A stretch of DNA of 64,000 bases from Brachionus rotundiformis (Eukaryota; Rotifera; Eurotatoria; Ploima; Brachionidae). Position numbers and translations under genes: made by a program. The DNA lies in NCBI GenBank assembly GCA_016802295.1, contig JAESIW010000180.1, positions 798,523 to 862,522 on the forward strand, written 5' to 3'. The number at the start of each line of letters is the position of its first letter. Position 1 is the stretch's first letter. The notes below the pieces were generated by a model that was not told where the DNA came from, did not search any database, and saw nothing but the letters and a program-made list of their open reading frames with translations. Positions 24,101 to 37,302 of this stretch are shown piece after piece.

Positions 24101-27100
24101 ATTATCTGACTTTGGCATCAAACAATATCAAATTAAGTTTTTTCACAAAAAGCGAGGCTTAGGCTTCTTTCAAACAAATCTAATAAATTTTATTGGATTA
24201 AAAAATTAATTAAATTACATAAAAATTACGAGTTAATAATTTTAAAAATAAAACTAACAGTCCAAAATATTAAAACATCTAATGATAATAACAAAGGTAA
24301 AGAAATACACTCATCTTAAGTATAAAAGATATTGAAAACTACTTAAAAGCTCTTGAATGCTAGTTTTTCGAGATAACTAATTCACAAAGCAATAAAACAA
24401 ATAAAATTTAGATTTTTATTTGGATAAATATTGAATTAAATAATACAGGAATTTAGTTAACGCTTTTCGATTTTAAATTTATCATAAATTGATGCAATAG
24501 GAACTGATAGGATAGAAAAACTAATCCAAAATCTAGAAGCTCTATTACCTGACAGCTTCAAAATACTTAGCTTTAATTTTTGTTTTTTATCTGATCTCAT
24601 GATTCACGATTTAAATGGAATTTATTATTTTATCATCATTGCAACCAAACCAATTAATATAAGGTGTAATTTAATTATTTTTAATGATTTTAAAGCATTG
24701 ATTATTTTTGAATTTTTTTATTAATTCTCAATTAACCATGTACTGGCATAGACTTTTCCAAATATTAACTGGACATATCACTTCTCTTACAATGTATTTA
24801 TCATATCTTTGGAATTTCTCGATTTCAGAAATTATTCAAAGGTAATTGCTTTTGCTTATATGGTAGGATATCTTATGATCTGTAAGTAACCCTAAAGCAA
24901 CCTTTCTTTTCGAACCAGATTTGGGCCACATATTTACATTATCAATTGTTCAAAATATAATTTTAACAGAAAATCAAAAGCCTTACTATAAAGACAGAAA
25001 ATGTTTTAGATTTATCATAATCAAAATCAGAATTTTAAGCGTTAATTTTTTCGTATTATGATAAAAAATTATTTTATAGATATTTAGGACTCTAATAAAT
25101 CTAAAAAATTAAATTTTAAATATATCTATTGATAGATGATGACGTTTCATCAATATAATCAAAGATATGCAAGACATTTTTAGCCATAAAATATAATTTA
25201 GAACATTTATTATTGTAAAATATACCCATTAATTTCAGTATAGATACATAATGAATTAGATAAACTTAAAAGACAAATTAAAATATAAAAAAAAAAGTAT
25301 CTACATAAGTGTTTAAATGAAAAAGTGGCATTTGTAGGCTAAGAAAAAATCTTACAGTGTTTGGCTATGGTTTTAGTTGACATGGTTCTCTCAACCAAAA
25401 AATATGCATTTGAATTTAATTCATTAATTAAAAATTTGTTTTAAGCTTGAATTTAATAATATTTGATCATTTCATATTGATTATAAGCTTCAATTTTTCA
25501 AACATAAGAGGCTTTATTATTTATTGATCAATTTCATGCAAAGTAATTTGTAAATTAATATTTAGTCATATTTTATCAAAAAGAAAGTAAATTTCAAATA
25601 TTATTTTTAAGTTTTTTTGTCATTTTTTAGAATGGTTAATTATCTTAGAATTAAAATAGAATACAATAATTAACAATTTAAGCAAATCGTTATTTTAAAT
25701 ATTTAATTTTTCAAGACTCTAAGTGGAAGAGAGATGAAAGAAAATTTATATACAAATTAGTCATTAAACTCAATTAGATTAGATTAAAAATATTAATTTA
25801 TAAATTCGGAAAACAGAAAAACGTGATAAATATTTTTATTAATCGAAATTATTATGAAAATAAATAAACAATTTTTCAAGGGTTTTTTTGAAAGGATTAA
25901 TTTTTTTCTCGAGTGTAGACATTTTTTAACAGACTATAATTATCTAATATTAATTGATATAATACTCATAGAAAATAAATGAGAAAAAGATAATTGTTTA
26001 AGCTCACGCTAAATTATCAAAAGAAATATTTTTTTAAATTTTATCTTCCTGTTAAGCTTATTATTTTGTGGGTAGAAATAAAATAAATTCCGCAAAATGT
26101 CCCCTATTACTGAAATAACTTTTGTTAATTTAAAATTAATCTATTTCTCTAAATTGGCTTTTTGGTTATTTGACTCTTAAATTTTATTTGAATAAATTAA
26201 TTATTTGAATTTACCAATTATTAAAATTTAACTTAAAAGAAAAGCCAAAATTGTTTAATAGATTTAATTTAAGCGTCTTGTCATTATTTCATCAGTTTTC
26301 TTTAATCTTGTCTGCATCTTTTTTTTAAATAAAACAAATTATTTGTCTAACTCTTTTTCTGAAAATAAGATCAGCGGTACTCTGAATTATCGATTAAAAA
26401 TTTACATTTTTGATTTTGCTTATCTATTACCTAATTCTTATCTGACATGACCAAATTGAGAAGAATTGATTAATTCTCTTTTAAATTAGTAAAATTCATA
26501 TCTTATTTCTGTCCAACATTTCTGTTCTCATTTTGGTAAAAACTGGATCAAAATTTGACGATTGCAATTAAATTATTAATTTTTTAATTTTCAAATAAAA
26601 AAAAAATTCAAAAAATTCATTTGATTATATTTTTAATAAAAATTAATTCAATTAATTAATAAGTCTATTGAATAATTTTTGTTAAGAGGATTTTTAAGGA
26701 AAAAAGTAAATTAAATTAAGAAAATTGTTTATCTGAATGAAATTAAAGGTTATTACTCTTATTCAATACTCATATCAACTTTTAAGACATTTAAATATTC
26801 TTGTTTAGTGCTCCGTAGAGACTGAATAGATATTATAAAAATATACAAAATCTATATCGACGAATTTAAATGTTTGTTTGTTTTCTAGCTCCTTGGATGT
26901 TTCTTAAAGCAATATTTGGTTCATTTTTTCTATTATGCATTTTCTTCTACTTAGTATTATAAAATGTACTCAAAAATCAATCGTTTAAATTTTAATTTAT
27001 AACTTTTAATAAATAACACTTCAAGTGTTTTCATCATTTTATAGGCTCTTTTGCCACGATCAGTTAAGATAACTTTCATTTTTCTTCCAAAAAGCTCCTA

Positions 27101-30100
27101 ATTAAACAAATTTTAACTCTCTAGTTAATTATTGTATATTTATTTTGCCACAATTTTAATCATAAATATTCTTATAATTCGCTTTGGCTGAGAAATTGAA
27201 TATAAAAGTAATTAAAGAAATTTATTTTAATTGGGAATGATTGCCAAATTGTGTTTTAAATTTTTTTTTATTAAAAAGATAGCTTATAAATTTGTCTTTT
27301 AATTCTGAATTCTTAATATGACCAAAGGCTTATTTAAAAGACTTTATTTAACCAGTCTATTGTTATTATAATCCTTGTTTTAATTACTATTATTATGTTT
27401 GTAATTACATATCGAATCGAGCGGTACTCCCGCACAAAATTTTTTTTATAAAGCTGAATAAAAACTAAATAAATTAGAATTGAAAAATTATTTTAGCAAA
27501 AAGAGCACTAATGCTTTTTGAATTTTTTAAAAGCAAAATAAGCTATGACAGACAAGATAGTTAAGATCATAATCAGATGAGATAATTTATTTTCATTTGG
27601 CAAATAATTGATTCAGCATGTGAATCAAAAGTTTTAATTTTTTAAATTTATTTGTTTCAAGACTATACTGAATATTTTATTAGCAAAAACTTTGATATTT
27701 TATTTTAAAGAATTGTTTGTTCAATAACTAATAAATATAATTAAATATAACTAAGGTTATTTAGGATTTAAAATATGCATTTCGAAGCCCAAGCTTCGTT
27801 GTTCTCAGACAAGATCTACCTAAGAAGAATCAATCTTTTCTTATTTAACATGCTTAAATTAAAAAAAATTAAAGAGTGATGTTTATTATATAAGAAAAAA
27901 TTATCTTGTTATTGTTATATAGACACTTGGTTCAGGAGATCACTCGAAATTTGAAAATTTCTTCTAGTTCAAGGATTAATCGAGTTTAAATCTAATTTAT
28001 AAATTAGTGTTATTTTTAGCCATTTAGTAAGACAATCTAAAAATAGTAATTTAAAATATAACAAATAATTTTTAAGAAATTTTAAATTAATCGACTATTA
28101 TTTGTCAAACATCTCCTTTGGCATTAAATCTTTTAGTACTTACGCCTCTTATAATTAGCTTAAAGAGAAAAAAATAATATTATTATTAAGTAATCAGTAT
28201 ATTGAATTTTGAAAACATCTCTCATCCATATAAGCTGATATGATATAAGTTCAACATTTTAATAGGAAATTTTTAGCATCTTTTTCAAAAAAATAGGGTC
28301 CAAATCAAAAAAAATATTATTTATTAATTAGATGTAATTCAAGTTTGGTTAATTAAATATTCATACTATTAAATTGAATTTTAAGACATTATCTATTATT
28401 CGATTCTTTTATCCATTGGATTTAATATTTGAAATGATATTTTTCATTTTAAACATTTTTATTTCTGAATTACGATAACTTTGTTAAAACAATTAATCTT
28501 AAATTTGAAAGTTCAGCTCAAATTAATTATCTTTTAGATACTTATTTTACCAAAGTTGAAGTTAAAAAAGTAGAATAACAGTAAGCCTAAAAGTGTGCAA
28601 CTTAATTTGAGTTAAATTTTTTGAATAATTAATTTTTTTTCCATTCTTGTTCTAGAAAAATGGTAAATTATTAATTATTAATTTATCAATTATTTAATTA
28701 AAGATAGAAAAATAAAATGGTTCTTAGGCCTGGTTCAAACTATGATCTACAAATGAAGCCTTTTTACTTAAGTTATAGCTTAACATTCTAAGATAAAAAA
28801 TGATAAGGTCAAAACAAGGAAAAAGAAATAAGCTTTTAAACACATGGAATCAAAATTAAATTTTATCTATCAAAATCTCTTTGAAAATATCATAAAATCA
28901 GCTTAATCAGTAAAAAACGAAATTTATAAATGCACATTTTTTATTTTTGAATGAATATCTTCCAGGCTTCAAGTTGGAAAAATTAAAAAAATATGTTTTA
29001 TTTCCTTATTTGATTTAGAGATTTGACATTTCTATTTGCTTTTCTTCATTATCGTTTAAAAGTTGGTTTAAAATTATTTATAACTTTATAATTTATTGCA
29101 ACTGATGTCAAAAATTTGAATCTGTTTAGGAAATTTAAAACATTAAATAGTTAAAATTCTACCTTTGACAATTATTTAGGCCTGCCGATTTTAATTGTCT
29201 AGGCTTCTATCTTGTTGTTTGAGGTACATTTTTTCTTTATCAATTAAAAAGCCATTATTAATGATTTTTTCTTGGCAAATTGTTGAAAATTTAAAATTTC
29301 TACATTTTTAGTTTTTTATCTTTATTGTGGATTGTTTCATTTTATTACTTTTTTTGAAATTTGCACACAAAAATATAAAAACATGTAAAAATTTGTAAAA
29401 TTTTCAACATTTTGGCTTTTTTTAAGTATTGGTAAACTTTGACCAGAATATTTAATTTGTTTAAAAGTTTTTTCAAAAAATTCAATCTTTTGTTATCTGG
29501 TGGTCATTCAGAAATAAAACAAGCATACGGTCACAGATTCTAATACTTTGGAAAAATAGATAATAAGGAAAAAATCCCTATCTGCCCGCAAGGTTATTGA
29601 GCTTTTTGTATCTTAAGATAAACAATAATAGTGGGACGATTTTATGTTTAAATTTTAAAAATTTAAAATAATTAGTTGAAAATAAATTTTGGTCATTTGG
29701 TGCATCTAGTAGAAGCTTTTTCTTCCCATATTTATAAGATCTTGAATATTTCAAAATAAAATATAGTTAGTGTCTTAAAACCTGATCTAAGTTTTCTATT
29801 CCAACAATTCATTTAGATTAATTAATGTCAATAATGAAAAAGCAGAAAAAACATAAATTATTTGAATTTAATTAGGCTTATTCAAAATTAAATTTTAAAT
29901 AACTAGAGAGTCCTGTAAAAAAAATTTGAATATAATAATTAAGATTTTCAAAACCTGTAATATAGACCAAGTCCTACGTCCTTACTCGCTGTTCACAGTA
30001 TTCATCTGAAAAAAATTCATTAGATTATTTATCAGCCAAAATTTTGGATAAAATTCTGGCTTTTATCAGCTAATTAGAAATAAAAAAATCCAATAAATTT

Positions 30101-31890
30101 AAATTTCCTCAGTTCTTGAAACATTATGATAGATAATCAATCATATCAAAAAAGGAAGAAAAGGGCCAAACATTAAGCTTGGATTACACCTAAGGATGAT
30201 AAACTAGTTTTTAATACGTTTAAGAATGATATTTTGATTGATCTTGTTATTTCTGCAAGTGTCTACATAAGTTGAATTGTAAAAATTTACTTTCAAATCA
30301 AATTATAAGGAGATAAAAATTATCATTATTTAAAAAAAATACTCTCTGCATGTTAATTATTTTTAAGGCAGTCTTTTTATTCTTTTTATTTTAAGTTATA
30401 AATTCTTAAAAAAACTTTTTAACTTTGTGTTCCATAAATATCAACTGTCAATGTCAAATCTATGCTTTTGTGTGGTTCCGCAGGCACCTAGATCAGCTAA
30501 TTTGTAAAAGCATATGAATTTAATCTGGAAACACAAAAGCTTTTGGCGGAATTTTGGATTACTTTTTTTTTAATTATTATAGAAAAATTATTGTGTCAAA
30601 TTTGAAAATTATTTTTTAGATTTTATGTCAATTTCCAGAAATATTCAAAATATTTAATTGTGATATAAATAATAAAAAAGAACTTTCTGTTCTTTTAAGT
30701 AGAATTAGCATTTGTGCAATTAGAAGATTCTATTTTGGAAAAGAAAAATAAAAGTTATTATCAAAACCACTGGTTTAAAATAAATAAATCATTAAATCGA
30801 TTTTTAGTTAATTTTTTTATATAATTTTACTTTTTAAGTGTTAACGGTTTAAGTTATTATGACATTAAATTCAGGATTAAGTGTTTTATAACTCTTTAAT
30901 TAAATTACTTTTTAATAAAAAAGTAAGTAAAGTAATTTTTATAAGTTTTATCTTATAGGTGGATGAAATTCAAGAATTTATTTCGATTGATTAGATTTTT
31001 TTTAATAGATTTTATAGATCAGTTTGAGAAACACTTAATAATGCTGAAACATTATATGGTATTTTTTAGAGATAGTCGAATTTACTTTTTTTTTTGAAAA
31101 AGATTATAGGTGTTAAAATGAGTCACAAGAGATATGAAACATTTATCTTTTTAATTTATATAAATTATAAAATATTAATTTATTCAAATTGAAATAAATA
31201 TAGCTCTAGACAGATTGTTTATCACTTGATTTTATTCTAAAAATTACTGATAAAAAAATAATTAATCATGTTTTAATATTTTATTTAAGTTTGGTTCCAA
31301 GAAGCTTTTTTCAAATAAATATTCTTGCTGATCATAAATAAGTTTAGCTATCTATTTTTCTATCTAAATCTATTTTATAAAAACAACTAGGGAACAAATT
31401 ATTATTCCAATTTCAATTCCATTACATTTTATTTAAATAATATTAGTTTGTTCAGTATATATTCGAATACGACACGCTCAACCCATTAGCTAACATTCAG
31501 TTTATTATTAGCGGCATATCATTCAAAATTACACTTGCATAAAACTTGTCTCTCTTATCACGTATTTAAAGATTCTAATTCAAATCGAATAAAACAAAGC
31601 TTGACGATGATGTTTGGCAACACAATTATTTTTCAATAAGAATTATCTTGAAATGTGACTTGTACGAATTTTTACCAAAATGGATACAGGAAATTGATTT
31701 TCTATCAAAAAAGTTATTCAATCAAAATTTCACAAGGCTTCACATTTAGCTAATTACACCAAGTTAAGTTGAATTAGGTCTACCTTTTTCTTTTTTTCTA
31801 TTTTTTAATTAGTTATTTAGACTCTATTATATTAGTCTTCTAATACAGTTATTTAAATTTTTTTTTATTTTTATAAAAAAAATGAGCTAT
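21180..31890. other. 10.7-kb region with no recognisable gene
   Basis: Strongly AT-rich throughout, with only short chance frames (for example near 22455 and 23311). I see no RT, transposase, tRNA or rRNA signature. It lies between the MULE and the repeat that flanks the GPCR. It could hold distal regulatory DNA, non-coding RNA or very small exons, none of which I can support. Confidence 0.45.
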
Positions 31891-31899
31891 TCTCTAAAA

Positions 31900-32567
31900 T
31901 AATTATTTAATTAAATTTTAAGAAATGTGAAAAGATTGTCATCTATTAAACTAATAATCATTTTATTTATCTAAATATATTGTAAACAATCAAAATTTTA
32001 AAACAAATGCCTCCTTAAACAAAAATCAGCGATTTGACCAGTTTTTACATTATTATATTTTAATACCCCAGGTTAGCTTTAAAGTGACATTATTCATTAA
32101 AAGAGCCCAAAGGAAAAGTATAAGCATGTTTAAGATAGATACTAAATCTTGTTTATAGTTAAAAATCATTTTTGATGACACAAATTTATTATAATTTTTA
32201 TTATTTTTTAAATTATTTTAGATTATAAAAATCACATAAACTTAATTAGAGGCAAAGAACAACCTGCCAATATTCACAAACTTCATTCTAAATCTCACTT
32301 TTATAAAGATTAATCAAGCTCTTGGTTCTTATTTGGTGCTCGGTATTAATGTTAGATAAAAATTGATTTCCTTGACTGAATGGCTCTAAGATCGTATATT
32401 TTCTATTAGTAATTATTATTTGGTAACAAAAGTTTAGATTGCATCCAATTTGAATGAATTTTTTTTTAAAAAGTTTAAATTCTATTTGAAAAATAATTTT
32501 TAAATTTTTTCTATTAATTTGGTCTGAAAAGAAATTTAAATCAAAAATGATTCCTGAATATCATCGT
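31900..32567 (+). repeat. Direct duplication flanking the GPCR gene, left copy
   Basis: Closely similar, with small indels, to 35934-36584 in the same orientation. Landmarks present in both: 'aattatttaattaaatttt' at the start, 'tgacattattcattaaaaga' followed by a shared stretch through 'aagcatgtttaagata', 'cctgccaatattcacaaact', and 'actttagattgcatccaatt' or its near match. Similarity fades after 'tgaatatca'. No coding potential. It could be two copies of a dispersed non-coding repeat, or the remains of a duplication of about 4 kb. Confidence 0.85.
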
Positions 32568-32569
32568 CA

Positions 32570-33518
32570 TCAATTCACTAGCTTTAATTTTAAACGACTT
32601 ACTCAGTTTTAATAGAGTCTGAATTAATATTTTAATATGAACTTAATTACTAAATAAAATGATTGATTTTTTAATTGGAAAATATGTTAAGACGACTTTT
32701 TACAAAAATTTAAAATTAATTTTACAGTTCTTTTTTATCAATGACTAATTACTACTATCTTTTTCAGTACAGCTTGATCATTTATCTAAATTCGATTAAT
32801 TAATACCCTCTAATAACAATAATAATATATATAAGCTACAGAAAGAAGAGCTTGCGGAGATGACCTACTAGATGGTAGCTTCTTGCACATAACACATAGA
32901 AATATAATGAAAAAAAGAAATCCTGTTCCAAAGTACAGTTATGATTCTCGATAGAAGTAGCTTTTAAAAGAAAATTTTATAAATAAATAAATTTTAAAAA
33001 TAGATGATAATTTAGGTGCTCATAATTGTCTTTTAATATACACAATAATTTAAATTATTCATCAACAATAGCATACCGCTCAGGGTTAGATTATATCAAT
33101 TCATTTAAATGTTTTTTTAATTTAAATATAAATTTAGATAAAAATCAATATATTTTTTGTACAAGATAAATTTTAAAGCTAATTAAGCTGAGTATTTTGT
33201 GATTAATAAATGGCCTAGATAAGCATTGGAACACTATCCTATCCAAACATCATCGTCTTTTATTTCAAATTAAATTAAATCAATTTAAGAATTTATATAT
33301 TCATTTTTATTTTTTTACTTAGGCACGTAGATATTTTAAAATAATTTTTCTAATTAAATATCTTTTTAACCAGAAATTACTCAATTTAAAGAGTCCTTAG
33401 ATGTATCAGTAATAAAAAAAGTTCGTCATTTAAAGTTCCACGTTTATTTTAGATAAGATAATGTAAAAAATGCCGCTCTAAAATATATAATAAAATATTT
33501 AAATAATCAAAAGCAAAA
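32570..33518. other. Upstream region of the GPCR gene
   Basis: AT-rich, no gene. A TATA-like 'aaatatataataaaatattt' lies 20-40 bases before the GPCR ATG, but in DNA this AT-rich such strings carry little weight. Confidence 0.35.
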
Positions 33519-34934
33519 ATGAATATTTCGTTGGAAAATTCATCATTCAAAGAAGACAGCCAAGCTCCGTCATTGTTTTACGTAGTATCAATGCTATGTG
33601 TTCTATCATCAATAGTATTGACAACTTTGATCGGAAATTTTCTGGTCATAATGGCAATATTGACCACCAAATCTCTTAAAACAGTGACCAACAGCTTCAT
33701 TCTGTCGCTAGCAGTAGCCGATACTCTCGTTGCCATATTTGTCTTGCCTCTTTCCATCTACATGGTCATATTCAACAATTGGATATTTGGCAACTTGTTA
33801 TGTGACTTATGGATAAGCTGCGATGTCGGCTTGTGCACTGCCTCGATCCTTAACCTATGCTGTATAAGTCTTGATCGCTATTTTGCCATCACGCGCCCAC
33901 TTAAGTATTCGCGCCAACGAAGCCCCAAACTTGCCAAAATAATGATTACTTTTGTGTGGATAGGCAGCTTTTTGATCACTTGTCCGCCCATATTCGGCTG
34001 GAAGGACACCAGCCGAAGGCCGCACACCTGCACCCTTAATCTATTGCTAAGCTATAGAATCTATTCATCCATGGGCTCGTTTTTTTTGCCATGTTTTATT
34101 ATGATTTTTGTATACTTGAGAATTTTTAAAGTAATTCACAACCGGGAAAAGTACCTAAAAAAATCGGCTACTTCGGCAACCACATTTTCGTTTCCAAACA
34201 AAGAAAAGTCCAAAAAGGCAATTGAAATGTCCGAATGTTCAGATGAGAAGCGTTCTTTTGCCGATATGATGAAAAAATTGAGACGTAAGTCGGACATGGA
34301 TGTTACCAAGCGATACAGCATGACCAAAAAGTGCTCCAACGCGTCCATGGTCAACTACAAGGCCAAAAACTCGCTCACTAAGCTTTCAAACCCGAATAGT
34401 TTAGTTGGTGAAAAATTGGCCGGTGGAGCGAGTGTTCGCTACAAGACTTCATCCATCGGGTCTTTCAAGTACCAAGAGAACAAGCTTAAAAGTGGCAATC
34501 AAGAACAACTGAGATTACTTAAAGAGAGCAAAGCTGCCAAAACCTTGGCTATAGTTGTTGGAGGTTTTATTCTATCTTGGCTGCCTTTTTTTATAATGTA
34601 TGTTCTGGAAGCTGTATTGCCGCCCGGAACTATTACCAAAGCGCTGTGTGATTGGATCACATGGCTCGGATATGTCAATTCCGCTATTAATCCGTTCATT
34701 TACGCTTTTTGCTCTAAGCAGTTTCGCTCGGCTTTTTACCGAATATCGTTCGGCAGCCTCAAGTCTACATCTCAAGCGAGTTCTATCAAATATCAAAATA
34801 ATTTATATTTTTTGTCAAACAATTTTTATAAAATAAATCAATCAAATGGTAACTTTAGTAACTCGAATCAAAGTGTTCCAATGATAGTGACCGTCGGTTG
34901 CAAGAACCGGAATAGTCGTATTGAAAATTTTTAA
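33519..34934 (+). CDS. Class A aminergic G-protein-coupled receptor
   Basis: Intronless frame of 471 residues with seven hydrophobic helices. Amine-receptor marks: Asp 102 (3.32, the amine counter-ion) in SCDVGLCTAS, DRY at 119-121, a disulfide pair Cys 95/Cys 171, serines 183, 184 and 187 in TM5 (IYSSMGSFFLP) that would contact catechol or phenol hydroxyls, FILSWLPFF in TM6 with Trp 354, and NPFIY at 391-395. Asn 2 and Asn 7 sit in N-glycosylation sequons. The third intracellular loop is long (about 205-337), basic and Ser-rich, a common feature of Gi-coupled receptors. TM5 resembles alpha-2 adrenergic and octopamine/tyramine receptors, while TM3 resembles several dopamine and serotonin types, so the ligand is not settled. 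TM6 has Ser where most aminergic receptors have Cys at 6.47. Confidence 0.95.
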   Translation: MNISLENSSFKEDSQAPSLFYVVSMLCVLSSIVLTTLIGNFLVIMAILTTKSLKTVTNSFILSLAVADTLVAIFVLPLSIYMVIFNNWIFGNLLCDLWISCDVGLCTASILNLCCISLDRYFAITRPLKYSRQRSPKLAKIMITFVWIGSFLITCPPIFGWKDTSRRPHTCTLNLLLSYRIYSSMGSFFLPCFIMIFVYLRIFKVIHNREKYLKKSATSATTFSFPNKEKSKKAIEMSECSDEKRSFADMMKKLRRKSDMDVTKRYSMTKKCSNASMVNYKAKNSLTKLSNPNSLVGEKLAGGASVRYKTSSIGSFKYQENKLKSGNQEQLRLLKESKAAKTLAIVVGGFILSWLPFFIMYVLEAVLPPGTITKALCDWITWLGYVNSAINPFIYAFCSKQFRSAFYRISFGSLKSTSQASSIKYQNNLYFLSNNFYKINQSNGNFSNSNQSVPMIVTVGCKNRNSRIENF

Positions 34935-34939
34935 TTAAA

Positions 34940-35930
34940 ATTAATGAGACAAGATTTTGTATTTTATTTTTTAGATAAATCAATATTTTATTTTTTTTTA
35001 ATTAATTATTTATTTATTTATTTAATATATTTTTGTTTTAAAATACCCAATTTTAGAATTAAAAACTCATTATTTGTAAAACATTTAAATATTTAATTAA
35101 ATTTTATTAATCTAATCAGCCCAGTGAAAAAATACTTTGAAATTTATTTTTCATTAATACTATTTTAACCATTTATTTGATAAACTAATAAGAGAAAATA
35201 ATTTTAAACCATCTATTTTTGTTGTCAGCTGGTTTATTCAGGGATTTTTGACCAACTTAAACATTGTTCATGTTATCATTAAACTTACCACTACAATAAA
35301 AAGCTAAATGAGTTAGCAGAAAAATAAACAAAATAGATTAATATTACTTATTACATCAAAGTCTGATATGTATTAAAAATTCAAAAAGGAAAAATTGGAA
35401 AAGGAAAAAGTGAAAAGGAATAAAAAAATAAAATATCATTATCTATATCTATAGAATTAGTAGTTTAGCAATTGAAGCTTAGAGGTTAACAAACAAATTT
35501 TGTTTTAAACTTTAACATTGATTCATTCATTAATCGACCGGTAGACAATTATTAAAATTCTGAGTGAATTTTTTTAAGTTTTAAACTTTTAAACTTTTTT
35601 TAGTTTTTTTCAAGTGTACCAGTTTATGGTTGTTTTTTCCATTTTAATCAGAATCTTATTCGTAAAATTAAAATCAAGGTTTAAGTGAATTTTATAAAAA
35701 AATTAAAAATAACTCTAAAAAAATTCTAAATTTAACAGAAGAAAATTTTTTTTCTCTAAATAGTTTTGATTTATCATTTATTTTATTTATTTGCAAATTA
35801 TAAGTAATTTACTTGACTTAAAAAAAACTTGATTCGAGTTTAGTTTTGATCTAATTATGAGGTAAAAAAGATTTTAGATTTCATTTTTTTTATTTTAATA
35901 GATTAAGATGAGCAATTAGATTTTATCTAG
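34940..35930. other. Downstream region of the GPCR gene
   Basis: AT-rich, with runs such as repeated 'ttattta' near 35005-35025. No gene recognised. It probably contains the 3' UTR. Confidence 0.35.
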
Positions 35931-35933
35931 CAT

Positions 35934-36584
35934 AATTATTTAATTAAATTTTTTGAAATGTGAAAAAATTGTCATCTATTAAAACCAATAATGATTTTAT
36001 TTATCTAAATATGAATGAAATCTAGATTTAAAAATAATTTAGCGATTTGACCAGAACATCAGATGCATAATACAAAAATTTTTACATTATTATATCTTAA
36101 TACCCAGGTTAGCTTTAGAGTGACATTATTCATTAAAAGAGCCCAAAGGAAAAGTATAAGCATGTTTAAGATAGCTAATAAATCTTGTTTATAGTTAAAA
36201 GTCATTTTTGATCACAAAAATCTATAATTTTTTTTATTTTTTAATATTTTAGATTATTAAATTCACACAAATTTAATTAAAGGACGACCTGCCAATATTC
36301 ACAAACTTCATTCTAAATCTTACTTTTATCAAGATTAATCAAGCTCTGGGTTCTTATTTGGTACTTGGATTAATGTTAGATAAAAACTGATTTAATTGAC
36401 TACATGGCTCTAAGATAGATTCAAAAATCGTATCTTTTCTTATAATAATGATTGTTTGGCGACATAACTTTAGATTGCATCCAATTTTAATGATTTTTGA
36501 AAAAAAAAATTTAAATTGTATTTGAAACATAATTTTCTAAATTTATTTTTATTAATTTGTTTAGGAATAATTACTGAATATCAC
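35934..36584 (+). repeat. Direct duplication flanking the GPCR gene, right copy
   Basis: Partner of 31900-32567 in the same orientation, offset by about 4.03 kb. The copies differ by scattered substitutions and several short indels, including about 20 extra bases near 36058-36080 here, so the duplication is not recent. Confidence 0.85.
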
Positions 36585-36589
36585 ACTTC

Positions 36590-37300
36590 AAAATATTAAA
36601 TCTAGAAGTATGAAAAGAATTTTTGTCCAAAAAAGTAAAAAAATGTCCAATTTTTTATCAAGACCATATATTTTTTAATAAATTTTTTCTATTAAGACAA
36701 AAAAACTTTTCATTAGAATAAATAAAAATTTCAACTTACTTTTAAAAAAGAAAAATTTAATGGTAATTTTTAAACATGTTTGCTAAATATTTTTATTATA
36801 TTATTAAAACCGAATAATTATAATAGATAAATATTATTCTTATTTATCACGCATTATTTAGTATTTAAAAAAAACAACTTGCTTTATGTTCTTAGGCAAT
36901 AACGACAACTAATTTTAACTTAACCTGCAAATTTTATGAAAATAAATTTAGATAAAAAATTTTTTATATTAGGATTTAAAAACTTTTAATGAAATTAATC
37001 AAGAAGAATGATGGTATTTCCTATTCTTAATATCGAATACAAAAATATTAGAAAAAACAGAAATTTTTTATTTATTAACCAGATAAAATTATTTGATTTT
37101 AGTCATTCAATTTAATTTTTTTAGTTAATTGAACTTTTAATAATATTACCAATTGGCTTTTCAATTAGGATTTTAAGTCGACCATGCGACAAATATTACA
37201 ATTCGATACAAAAGTTTTAACATTAGATAAAAATTAAATGTGTACAATGAAAAAAAATAAAATCTCTTGAAACATAAATGAAACAATTACACAAAAATTA
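36590..37300. other. AT-rich spacer
   Basis: No gene or repeat recognised. It lies downstream of both the GPCR (+) and securin (-), which converge here. Confidence 0.4.
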
Positions 37301-37302
37301 GA

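Noticed and set aside
34136..34836. Several frames overlapping the GPCR on both strands
   Set aside because: Shadows of the receptor frame; none shows independent motifs.
31900..36584. The paired direct repeats as LTRs of a retrotransposon
   Set aside because: No TG...CA ends, primer site, gag or pol between them; the interior is a receptor gene.
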